Part shown: positions 16,725 through 24,305 of the stretch, in pieces
Layout of the letters: every line of letters begins with the position of its first letter
Position numbering within the stretch: the first letter of the stretch is position 1
DNA from: an uncultured Acidobacteriia bacterium
Lineage (GTDB): Bacteria; Acidobacteriota; Terriglobia; Bryobacterales; Bryobacteraceae
Length of the DNA: 64,000 nucleotides
NCBI GenBank assembly: GCA_903851195.1
Contig: CAINNJ010000023.1
Location: forward strand, 62,001-126,000
Direction of reading: 5' to 3'
The notes under the pieces: model-generated
What the model was told of the DNA's origin: nothing
Databases searched by the model: none
Seen by the model: only the letters and a program-made list of their open reading frames with translations
Made by a program: the position numbers and the translations under genes

Positions 16725-18845
16725 GTGCCTCATGACGACGACGCGATCCGGGCCGCCGCCGAGCGAAGCGGAGTTCAGCAGGAATTCTGGGATATATTCG
16801 GGCATCCCCACCGGACATCGCCTGAAACCAACCGGGCTATCTTAACTTCGCTTGGATTCGACTGCTCTTCAGCCGAATCCCTGAAGCTTTCCGAAGCCGC
16901 GCAGGAAGAAAAACAGCGCAACCGGCTTTTGCCGCAGGTTCTGGTTGTCACTTCCGGGGAGTCGGTTCGGTTCTCCGTTGGCCCCTCTGCGACCTCGCTC
17001 GATCTCGAAATCGCCTTCGAAACGGGTGAGATGCAGAATGTGACCGCGACGGTCTCCAATGGAACTGCCGAACTTCCCGCCAACCTGCCGCTCGGCTACC
17101 ACGAAGTCCGCGCGAACGGCTCTGCCATGCGGCTGATCGTGACGCCGCCCTCGGCCAAAGAGATTGGCACCGGCAAACGCGCGGGACTTGGCGTCACCCT
17201 CTATGGCGTTCGCTCCGCCCGCAATTGGGGCTGCGGCGACTTCCGCGACCTCGGCGACCTGATCGACTGGGCCGTGCCGGCGCTGCACGTGGATTTCATC
17301 GCGCTCAACCCCCTGCACGCCATCCACAACCGGACACCCTACAACCAAAGCCCGTATCTGCCCAACAGCATCTTCTACCGCAACTTCCTCTATCTGGACG
17401 TGGAAGCAGTGCCCGGTTACGCAAAGGTGCGTGGCGCCGTCGAAACGCCGTCGTTCCATGCCGAGCTCGAGCGCCTGCGGTCCTCGGAAACCGTGCAGTA
17501 CGAGGCCGTCGCGGCGCTGAAATTGCGCGTTCTCGACCAGATCTTCAGTTCCACGCCGCCCTCCGCCGCCTGCCGGAACTGGATTGCCGCGGAGGGCGAC
17601 CTCCTTCGCCTGTACGCCACCTACTGCGCGCTCGACGCCCACCTGCATGCCGCCGATCCGAACCTCTGGGTCTGGCCTGACTGGCCGGAGCGCTTCCGCG
17701 ACCCCGCCGGTGCCGCCGTTGCGGAATTTGCCCGCGAGCATGAGCGCGAGATCGTGTTCTGCGGCTGGCTGCAGTGGCTGATCGACAGCCAGTTGGCCGC
17801 CGTCCAGTCACGCGCGAAAGCGGCCGGCATGGACATCGGCCTTTATCATGACCTTGCCCTCGCGACCGACCGCTTCGGATCCGACTTGTGGGCGCACCGG
17901 CCCTTCTTCGTCCACGGCGCGCGCGTGGGCTCGCCGCCCGATGACTTCTCGCCGTCCGGCCAGGACTGGTCGTTTCCGCCGCCGAACCAGTTACGCCATC
18001 TCGAAGACGGCTACCGCCTCTTCCGGGAATCCATTCGCAAATCCATGCGTCACGGGGGCGCGCTCCGTATCGACCACGTGATGCGCCTCTTCCGTCTCTA
18101 CTGGATTCCCGAAGGGCAGACCGCGGCGCAGGGCGCCTACGTGCGCGACCGCCCGGCGGACCTGGTGCGCATTCTGGCTCTCGAAAGCGTCCGCAACGAT
18201 TGCGTCATCATCGGGGAAGATCTGGGCACCGTGGAAGACGAGGTTCGTGAAACCCTCGCCCGCTTCGGCATCCTGAGTTACCGCCTGCTGATCTTTGAAC
18301 AGAACGCCGCCGGTTTCAAGCTGCCCGCCGAGTACCCGGCACAGGCGCTGGTCTCCACCTCGACGCATGATCTGCCGACCATCGCCGGTTTCTGGACCGG
18401 CGAGGATATCGCTGCCCGCCTCGCCGCCGGTATTGTCGACGCCGCTGGTTTCCACACACAGAAGCAGGACCGGATCCGCGACAAACAGCGGTTGCTCGAC
18501 GCGCTGTTCCGGGTGAACCTTCTGCCGGAAAACTATGAACGCAACGCGGGACTGATTCCGGTGCTCACTCCGGAACTGCATTCCGCGGTTCTCGGCTTCC
18601 TCGCTTCCACGCCGTCGGCCCTCTGGCTGGTGAATCAGGAGGATATGACGGGCGAGACGCTGCAGCAGAACCTGCCCGGCACAACCGCCGAATATCCCAA
18701 CTGGAGCCGCAAGATGAAGTGGTCGGTTGAAGACCTGCGAACGCTTCCGGAAGCGCGCGATTCCGCCGAACTGGTGCGGGTCCGGGTGGAGCAGAGCGGC
18801 AGGCATACCTTGGCGACCGGCGTGCACCCACCCATGCATGCCTGA
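16725..18845 (+). CDS. malQ: 4-alpha-glucanotransferase
   Basis: This GH77 enzyme of about 706 residues transfers alpha-1,4-glucan segments between malto-oligosaccharides in the cytoplasm. Recognisable blocks are GVTLYGVRSARNWGCGDFRD, FIALNPLHAIHNRTPYNQSP and the catalytic regions GALRIDHVMRLFRLYWIP (nucleophile Asp), CVIIGEDLGTVEDEVRETL (acid/base Glu) and ALVSTSTHDLPTIAGFWTG (third Asp). The length fits E. coli-type MalQ, which has an N-terminal extension. The start appears to be the GTG at 16725 next to AAAGGGA; the spacing is poor, so the exact start is uncertain. The end overlaps the next gene by eight bases. Confidence 0.93.
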   Translation: MPHDDDAIRAAAERSGVQQEFWDIFGHPHRTSPETNRAILTSLGFDCSSAESLKLSEAAQEEKQRNRLLPQVLVVTSGESVRFSVGPSATSLDLEIAFETGEMQNVTATVSNGTAELPANLPLGYHEVRANGSAMRLIVTPPSAKEIGTGKRAGLGVTLYGVRSARNWGCGDFRDLGDLIDWAVPALHVDFIALNPLHAIHNRTPYNQSPYLPNSIFYRNFLYLDVEAVPGYAKVRGAVETPSFHAELERLRSSETVQYEAVAALKLRVLDQIFSSTPPSAACRNWIAAEGDLLRLYATYCALDAHLHAADPNLWVWPDWPERFRDPAGAAVAEFAREHEREIVFCGWLQWLIDSQLAAVQSRAKAAGMDIGLYHDLALATDRFGSDLWAHRPFFVHGARVGSPPDDFSPSGQDWSFPPPNQLRHLEDGYRLFRESIRKSMRHGGALRIDHVMRLFRLYWIPEGQTAAQGAYVRDRPADLVRILALESVRNDCVIIGEDLGTVEDEVRETLARFGILSYRLLIFEQNAAGFKLPAEYPAQALVSTSTHDLPTIAGFWTGEDIAARLAAGIVDAAGFHTQKQDRIRDKQRLLDALFRVNLLPENYERNAGLIPVLTPELHSAVLGFLASTPSALWLVNQEDMTGETLQQNLPGTTAEYPNWSRKMKWSVEDLRTLPEARDSAELVRVRVEQSGRHTLATGVHPPMHA

Positions 18846-19170
18846 AATCCTGAATTCGATTCTCTCCCGCTTTGGCGAAATTGCCAATGCCAGGTCGGTA
18901 TATGGCGAACCGGTCAGCGCGCATGGCCGCACCATCGTTCCGGTGGCGCGCATCCGTTGTGGTTTCGGAGGCGGCAGCGGGCGGAAACAACATGACCACA
19001 ACGCTGAAGGAGAGGGCGGTGGCGGTGGTCTGATGGCCACCCCGGTCGGCGTCTACGAGATCTCGGAAGCCGGAACCCGCTTCCTGCCGCTGCACGACAA
19101 CCGCAAACTGCTTGCCGCTGTGTATCTGGGATTTTGCCTTGGCCTGCTGCTGCGGCGACGTTCCGGCTAG
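18838..19170 (+). CDS. GerW/YtfJ-family protein
   Basis: This 110-residue protein resembles the GerW (YtfJ) family known from spore-forming bacteria but also found widely in non-sporulators. The pattern ILNSILSRFGEIANARSVYG, then AHGRTIVPVARIRCGFGGG followed by a Gly-rich stretch and ATPVGVYEISEAGTRFLPL, matches the family layout. The C-terminus has a hydrophobic segment ending in RRR, so it may be membrane-anchored. Its ATG lies inside the last codons of malQ (8-bp overlap), indicating coupling. Its stop overlaps the stop of the convergent gene in the palindrome CTAG. The function outside spores is unknown. Confidence 0.8.
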   Translation: MPEILNSILSRFGEIANARSVYGEPVSAHGRTIVPVARIRCGFGGGSGRKQHDHNAEGEGGGGGLMATPVGVYEISEAGTRFLPLHDNRKLLAAVYLGFCLGLLLRRRSG

Positions 19171-20324
19171 TACCGGTTTAGTTCGGCAATCAGCGCCGCC
19201 GGACCCTTCTTCGAATAAATATCCGTGAGCCGCTGCTCTTCGGGCGACGGCGCGAGAACGCGCAGGAGCGGCGAAGAACTCAGATCCTCGCGGGAAGGCA
19301 CCCACACCTTACCGTCGGCGAACTCCACCTGGCTGACGAAGCCCGTCATACCGGCGATCTCGACCGGTCTTCCGGTGCGGGAAAACTTCAGTGCCGCATC
19401 CGGCTGTAACTTGCTCCGCTGGCCCGGCGCGATCGTCATGGCGGCGCTCGATCCCGGCACGGATCCGGCGACAAACTCGCGGCCGTCTTTATCCTTCACC
19501 AGCCAGCCAATCTCCACATATCGCACCGGCTTGCCGGACTGATTCCGGACCTCGATCTGCGGGGATCGGGCCTCATTGCCGGCTATTTCGGCAGACCCGG
19601 TAATCGGCTCCACCGGCGAATCCGGCATCTTCAAAAACGCGAACTGCGCCACATGCTCGCCGGCAGGCGCCGCCCCGCCGACCGCGCGCCCCGCCCGGCT
19701 CATCGCCACGTCGAGTTGTGGACGATCCACCTGTTTCGCCATGCTGAGCAGCATCTCTTCGCGCAGCCCCTTCTCGCCGCGCGCCTGCAGCACCCGCTTG
19801 AAGTAGGAGCGGTCGCGCTGCGCCTCGGTCTCCCAGAAAGTCATCGCGCGCTGCGAGTTCAGCTTGTTGGGGCCGAAGAAGCTCAGGTCGTCGAACAGCA
19901 CGCCGTCGAGCTGGACACGCACCAGCGGTCCACCGGCCTGTTGCACCGGACGCACGAGGCGAATATCGACCGGGACCGTGAATTCCTGCGTGGGCGGAAC
20001 GTCGATACACGGCCGTGCCACGGAACCTTTGCCGCCCGGCGCGAACTCCTGCGCCGTGATCAGCAGAACCACCCCGCGTACACGATGAAAACCCGCATTC
20101 CGGAGCGTCAGCGCCATATGCAGGTCCAGCACGGTCGCACCGCCGCGGTTGATGGCGCGCGATTCCCCCATGCTGGTCGAGACCAGCGCGAGAGGCGAAT
20201 CCGGCGGCAGTTCGATCTTCACCGAACTGGCGGGATCGAGCGCCGTCTCCTGAGCGGATACCGGCATTCCAGCCAACAGTGCCAGCCCGGCTGCCAGCAC
20301 CAGTCTATTCCAGGTAAACAACAT
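19167..20324 (-). CDS. Secreted protein of unknown function in sigma/anti-sigma operon
   Basis: I do not recognise this 385-residue protein. It starts with a clear signal peptide (MLFTWNRLVLAAGLALLAGM, cleavage near VSAQ) and appears mostly beta-rich. VVLLITAQEFAPGGKGS and a second region SPQIEVRNQSGKPVRYVEIG look like immunoglobulin-type strands. Two Ig-like domains flank a helical middle (about residues 150-225). It begins 20 bases before the end of the anti-sigma gene, so the three genes form one transcript. A link to envelope sensing or to an effector of the ECF regulon is plausible but unproven. Confidence 0.75.
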   Translation of the reverse strand: MLFTWNRLVLAAGLALLAGMPVSAQETALDPASSVKIELPPDSPLALVSTSMGESRAINRGGATVLDLHMALTLRNAGFHRVRGVVLLITAQEFAPGGKGSVARPCIDVPPTQEFTVPVDIRLVRPVQQAGGPLVRVQLDGVLFDDLSFFGPNKLNSQRAMTFWETEAQRDRSYFKRVLQARGEKGLREEMLLSMAKQVDRPQLDVAMSRAGRAVGGAAPAGEHVAQFAFLKMPDSPVEPITGSAEIAGNEARSPQIEVRNQSGKPVRYVEIGWLVKDKDGREFVAGSVPGSSAAMTIAPGQRSKLQPDAALKFSRTGRPVEIAGMTGFVSQVEFADGKVWVPSREDLSSSPLLRVLAPSPEEQRLTDIYSKKGPAALIAELNRY

Positions 20325-20871
20325 TAAAGGTCACTGCTCCGCTATCGACATAGCTCGCCCGGATCTCGCCCCGGGCACTCACCGTCTGGTCCGTGACGGT
20401 GCCGTGATGGTTCATCAGCGTCAGGCTGCTGCCGCCAGTCCGGAGTTCCAGCCCCGAACCGGTCGACTCCAGCACCGGCTTCCCCGCAATCTGTTGCGAT
20501 ATCTGATGAGTCACCTGCCGGGCGTGCTGCGGCGCGCGCATCAGAAAGCCCGCTCCCAGCAGGACAACCAGACTCGCGAACGCCACCGCGATCTTCGGAT
20601 TCCAAAGACTTTCCCGCGGCGCCCGCCGGACGCACTCTCCCGCTTCAAGACCCAAATGGATATTCGCGGTCATTTCGGCCGCCAGCTGATCCCAGTTCAG
20701 ATCGTCCATCGGCACGCCCGCGATATCTTCCCGCAGGATGGCGAACTCCGTCATCCGGTCGAGGCACGCCGGGCACCGCCGCAGATGGCGGTCGAGGAAG
20801 AAGCGCGACACCGGACTGCAATCGCCGCCGGCCATCAGGGCCAGTTCGGTTTCCGTTAAATGTCTCGTCAT
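20305..20871 (-). CDS. Anti-sigma factor, zinc-finger type, membrane-anchored
   Basis: This 188-residue protein has the order of an anti-sigma factor. The N-terminal cytoplasmic domain contains HLRRCPACLDRM near residue 30 (H..CxxC of ZAS domains). A single transmembrane helix is at about 95-112 (IAVAFASLVVLLGAGFLM), followed by a periplasmic tail of about 75 residues. The gene overlaps the ECF sigma stop by four bases (ATGA) and would hold that sigma factor at the membrane until a signal arrives. The periplasmic part has no recognisable sensor domain. Confidence 0.87.
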   Translation of the reverse strand: MTRHLTETELALMAGGDCSPVSRFFLDRHLRRCPACLDRMTEFAILREDIAGVPMDDLNWDQLAAEMTANIHLGLEAGECVRRAPRESLWNPKIAVAFASLVVLLGAGFLMRAPQHARQVTHQISQQIAGKPVLESTGSGLELRTGGSSLTLMNHHGTVTDQTVSARGEIRASYVDSGAVTFNVVYLE

Positions 20872-21485
20872 CGTTTCCTCCTTTCCGCGAATTTTTTGAG
20901 TTTAATCCGTGCGTTCGCGATATGCGAGCGCACGGTGGCTTTGGAGCAATCGAGGCGCCGCGCCACTTCTTCGGCCGGCAGATCTTCCACGTCCCGCAGC
21001 ACCAAAGCCGAGCGCTCCCGCGGCGTCAACCGATCGAGGCCAGCCGACAGCCATTCCCGCTGCTCGGAACGCAGCGCCGTCGCTTCCGGAGTCTCCATGT
21101 GGCTTTCCGGAGCTTCCGTCATCTCGCAGAAGGTGACCCGGTTGTGCCGGCGCAGAAAATCGAGCGCCGTATTCGTCGCGATACGGGAGAGCCAGTGGGC
21201 CGCCTTCTCCGCGTCTTTCAGCTGATCCTGCCGCTGCAGAGCTTTAATGAAAGCTTCCTGTGTAAGGTCCTGCGCGTCGTGGATGTTGCCTACCAGACGG
21301 TAGATTTGCCGGAAGATCCGGCGCATATTTTCGGCGACAAACTGTTCCTGCGCCTCCGCCGACACACCACCGGTTTCGGGCAGAATGGCAAACTGCCCCG
21401 CGGAAGGATCCGGTTTTCCCCGCTCGGGCGAGCCCGGAGGAGGGTAGTTCACGATAATCGTCTCCAGCGGCGCCAGAATCTGCAT
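20868..21485 (-). CDS. ECF-type RNA polymerase sigma factor
   Basis: This 205-residue sigma factor has region 2 at about 50-115 (FVAENMRRIFRQIYRLVGN, DAQDLTQEAFIKALQRQ, WLSRIATNTALDFLRRHNR). Region 4 is at about 148-200 (LDRLTPRERSALVLRDVEDL, PAEEVARRLDCSKATVRSHI). A Pro-rich N-terminal extension of about 40 residues precedes region 2. The downstream gene is its likely anti-sigma factor, overlapping by ATGA. The divergent thiolase gene begins about 55 bp away, so autoregulation could also touch that promoter. Confidence 0.92.
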   Translation of the reverse strand: MQILAPLETIIVNYPPPGSPERGKPDPSAGQFAILPETGGVSAEAQEQFVAENMRRIFRQIYRLVGNIHDAQDLTQEAFIKALQRQDQLKDAEKAAHWLSRIATNTALDFLRRHNRVTFCEMTEAPESHMETPEATALRSEQREWLSAGLDRLTPRERSALVLRDVEDLPAEEVARRLDCSKATVRSHIANARIKLKKFAERRKR

Positions 21486-21540
21486 CCCTGAACAGATGAC
21501 GTCAACTCTTCGTCAGGCGTGCAAAGGATTCCTGCGCGTT

Positions 21541-22734
21541 ATGCTCAGTATAGATCCGACGGAAATGGGATATTCGCTCGAAGTTGCAGTCGTGGGGGCG
21601 GGCAAGACGCCGTTCGGTGCCTTCGCCGACAAAGACCTGCGCGCGCTCGCGGTAGAGGCCGGCGAAAAAGCGCTGGCCGACTCCAAATGCGGGCCGGACG
21701 CAATCCAGGCGTTTTATCTGGGCAATTTCGCCGGGCCGGAGTTCACTGGCCAGAATCATCTCGCTCCTTATATATCCACCGCGCTCGGGATGCCCGGCAT
21801 TCCCTCCACACGCTTTGAAGCCGCCTGCGCCTCGGGCGGCAGCGCTCTTTTCCATGCTTTTCAGGCGGTTGCCAGCGGAATTTACGAAGCCGTCATGGTG
21901 CTGGGCGTGGAGAAGATGACCTGCCAGACCACGGCCCGCGTGACGGAAATCCTCTCCGGAGCGGGGGATTCGCGCGGAGAGGTTCATGTCGGATCGACTT
22001 TCCCTTCCCTTTTCGGGATGATCGCCCGCCGACATATGCACGATTTCGGGACCACTCGTGAGCACCTCTCCGCGGTCGCCGTCAAAAATCATGAAAACGG
22101 CGCTCTCAACCCGGACGCGCAGATGCGGAAAGTGATCACGCTGGAGCAGGCGATGAAAGCCCGGCCAATCGCGGACCCGCTCAACCTGTACGACTGCTCG
22201 CTCATCAGCGACGGCGCCGCGGCGGTGATTCTCTGTCCCGCCGACCGCGCCCGGCGCTTCACCGACAAACCGGTCAGCATCCTGGGCATTGCCCAGGCTT
22301 CCGATTACGTGGCGCTCGAGCAAAAAGCCGACATCACCACCTTCCCCGCGGTCCAACTCGCGGCCCGCAAGGCTTACGCGATGGCTGGCCTCGGTCCGGA
22401 AGAAATCCAGTTCGCGGAACTGCACGACTGCTTCACCATCGCCGAGATCGTCGCCATGGAAGATCTGGGCTTCGTTCGGCGGGGCGGCGGCGGCTTCTTC
22501 ACGGCCGAAGGCGGCACGCGCCGCGACGGAGCCATGCCCATCAACGCGAGCGGCGGCCTAAAATCGAAAGGCCACCCGGTCGGAGCCACCGGCATCGCGC
22601 AGATTTGTGACGTGGTGCAGCAACTGCGCGGCCAGGCGGGCGAGCGCCAGCTCAAACGCAATGCCGTGGGACTCGCGCAGAATCTGGGCGGCAGCGGAGC
22701 CTCCTGCGTAGTCACCATTCTGGGTCAGGAATAA
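21541..22734 (+). CDS. Thiolase family protein (acetyl-CoA acetyltransferase, SCP2-type)
   Basis: This protein of about 397 residues has the thiolase fold. The nucleophilic cysteine is in RFEAACASGGSALFHAF, the family histidine in QFAELHDCFTIAEIV, and the C-terminal catalytic loop in NASGGLKSKGHPVGATGIAQ. The HDCF form places it with SCP2/archaeal-type thiolases, which catalyse acyl-CoA condensation or cleavage. The start is uncertain: 21541 has AAGGA upstream at a long distance, while 21565 (MGYSLEVAVVGAG) gives the more usual N-terminus. The next gene encodes a small OB-fold protein, a classic partner of this thiolase group. Confidence 0.88.
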   Translation: MLSIDPTEMGYSLEVAVVGAGKTPFGAFADKDLRALAVEAGEKALADSKCGPDAIQAFYLGNFAGPEFTGQNHLAPYISTALGMPGIPSTRFEAACASGGSALFHAFQAVASGIYEAVMVLGVEKMTCQTTARVTEILSGAGDSRGEVHVGSTFPSLFGMIARRHMHDFGTTREHLSAVAVKNHENGALNPDAQMRKVITLEQAMKARPIADPLNLYDCSLISDGAAAVILCPADRARRFTDKPVSILGIAQASDYVALEQKADITTFPAVQLAARKAYAMAGLGPEEIQFAELHDCFTIAEIVAMEDLGFVRRGGGGFFTAEGGTRRDGAMPINASGGLKSKGHPVGATGIAQICDVVQQLRGQAGERQLKRNAVGLAQNLGGSGASCVVTILGQE

Positions 22735-22736
22735 CT

Positions 22737-22955
22737 GTGCGCACAGGAATCGTTTATACCGAGACCGTGGTCTACGCCGCGCCCGAGCGCTTCGCCGCCG
22801 ACGCGCCTTACCAGGTCGTCATCGTGGATCTTTCGGAAGGCGGCCGTGTCACCGCGCGCGTCCGGGGCGATCGCGTCGCTATCGGTGATAAAGTGAGCGA
22901 AGCCGAAAATCAATCCGAAAACGACGGCGGCATTCCTTTTTTCCAAAAACTATGA
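22737..22955 (+). CDS. Small OB-fold protein (DUF35 C-terminal type), thiolase partner
   Basis: This 72-residue protein starts with GTG two bases after the thiolase stop, and its end overlaps the aminotransferase start by four bases. The sequence (GIVYTETVVYAAPERFAADA, then YQVVIVDLSEGGRVTARVRG) matches the OB-fold half of DUF35 proteins. Full-length DUF35 proteins also have an N-terminal rubredoxin-like zinc ribbon, which is missing here. In archaea, DUF35 proteins bridge thiolase and HMG-CoA synthase and bind CoA. Here a simple accessory role for the neighbouring thiolase is inferred. Confidence 0.8.
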   Translation: MRTGIVYTETVVYAAPERFAADAPYQVVIVDLSEGGRVTARVRGDRVAIGDKVSEAENQSENDGGIPFFQKL

Positions 22956-24121
22956 AACTTGCAGACAGGATGTCCCGGCTCCTCGTCGAGTCGGCCTTTG
23001 ACGTACTTTCGCGCGCCCGCGCCATGGAGGCCCAGGGCCGCGACATTATTCATCTGGAGATCGGCGAGCCCGATTTCGAGACGCCTTCGCACGTGATCGC
23101 GGCGGGCAAGAAAGCTCTCGACGACGGGTTCACGCACTACGGGCCAACCCCGGGCCTGCCCCAGGTGCGCGCCGCCATCGCCGACTATGTCTCGCGGACC
23201 CGCGGCATTTCCGTGACGCAGAAAAACGTCATTGTGACACCCGGCGGCAAACCGGTCATGTTCCTGCCGATGCTGGCCCTGCTGGAACCCGGCGACGAAG
23301 TCATTTACCCGAATCCCGGCTTCCCGATCTATGAGTCGATGATCCGGTTCCTCGGCGCCACGCCCGTGCCGATTCCGCTTGTCGAGGAGCGCGGCTTCTC
23401 TTTCGATCTCGACGTCTTCCGGGCCAGCCTGTCGGACAAAACGAAGATGGTGGTGCTCAACTCGCCCCAGAATCCGACCGGCGGCATCATCCCCGCGACC
23501 GACATTAAGGCCATTGCCGACCTGGTGCGCGACCGCGACCTGATCGTGCTTTCCGACGAGATTTACTCGCGCATCTACTACACCGAGGACGAGCCGGTCT
23601 CCATCACGACCTTCCCCGGCATGCTGGAGAAAACCATCATTCTGGACGGCTTCTCGAAAACCTACGCGATGACCGGCTGGCGTCTTGGCTACGGCGTAAT
23701 GCCGGAGTTCCTGGTCGAAGCCTGCGGCAAGCTGATGGTCAACTCCACCTCCTGCACCGCGACGTTCACGCAGTTGGCCGGCATGGCCGCTCTGCAGGGT
23801 CCGCAGGACGATGTGGACATCATGAAGGCCGAATTCCGCCGCCGCCGCGACGCGTTCTGCGCCGGACTCAACAACATTCCGGGCTGGCGCTGCGAGATTC
23901 CCGGGGGCGCGTTCTACGCCTTCGCGAACATCAAGGCGACGGGCCTGAGTTCCAAAGATGTTGCCGACGCGCTGCTCAATGAAGCCGGTGTGGCCTGCCT
24001 CGACGGAGCGGGCTTCGGCGAGTTTGGTCAGGGCTTCATCCGCTTCAGCTACGCCAACTCCTACGAGAACCTCATGAAGGCCGTGCAACGCATCCAGGGC
24101 TGGGCTGCAAAGCAGGCTTAA
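22952..24121 (+). CDS. Pyridoxal-phosphate aminotransferase, class I/II
   Basis: This 389-residue fold-type I aminotransferase is in the aspartate/alanine aminotransferase group. Motifs include IIHLEIGEPDFETPSHV, THYGPTPGLPQVRAAIADYV, LNSPQNPTGGI (substrate carboxylate region), VLSDEIYSRIYY (Asp and Tyr at the cofactor) and DGFSKTYAMTGWRLGYG (the Lys that forms the PLP Schiff base). The C-terminal Arg region is GFIRFSYANSYENL. It overlaps the OB-fold gene by four bases. The amino donor and acceptor cannot be read from sequence. Confidence 0.92.
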   Translation: MKLADRMSRLLVESAFDVLSRARAMEAQGRDIIHLEIGEPDFETPSHVIAAGKKALDDGFTHYGPTPGLPQVRAAIADYVSRTRGISVTQKNVIVTPGGKPVMFLPMLALLEPGDEVIYPNPGFPIYESMIRFLGATPVPIPLVEERGFSFDLDVFRASLSDKTKMVVLNSPQNPTGGIIPATDIKAIADLVRDRDLIVLSDEIYSRIYYTEDEPVSITTFPGMLEKTIILDGFSKTYAMTGWRLGYGVMPEFLVEACGKLMVNSTSCTATFTQLAGMAALQGPQDDVDIMKAEFRRRRDAFCAGLNNIPGWRCEIPGGAFYAFANIKATGLSSKDVADALLNEAGVACLDGAGFGEFGQGFIRFSYANSYENLMKAVQRIQGWAAKQA

Positions 24122-24129
24122 GTAACACC

Positions 24130-24154
24130 GGGGCTGCCCTTACCGGGTGGCCCC
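24130..24154 (+). terminator. Possible intrinsic terminator after aminotransferase
   Basis: GGGGCTGCCC and GGGTGGCCCC can pair over ten positions (two of them G-U) around a TTACC loop, nine bases after the aminotransferase stop. No T tract follows, so termination is only probable. Confidence 0.4.
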
Positions 24155-24305
24155 CTCCCTGAGATAGTTCCCGCACAGAAGCCCGTCCATTCTCTCTGTC
24201 TTTGTGCAGGGAGTGTCTTCACCGATGTTTTTATCGGTGCTATTCCTCTCGACTGATCCTTCTTCTCCGCTGCAAGCTGAACTTCAGGCGGAGAAGAAGG
24301 TTCGA

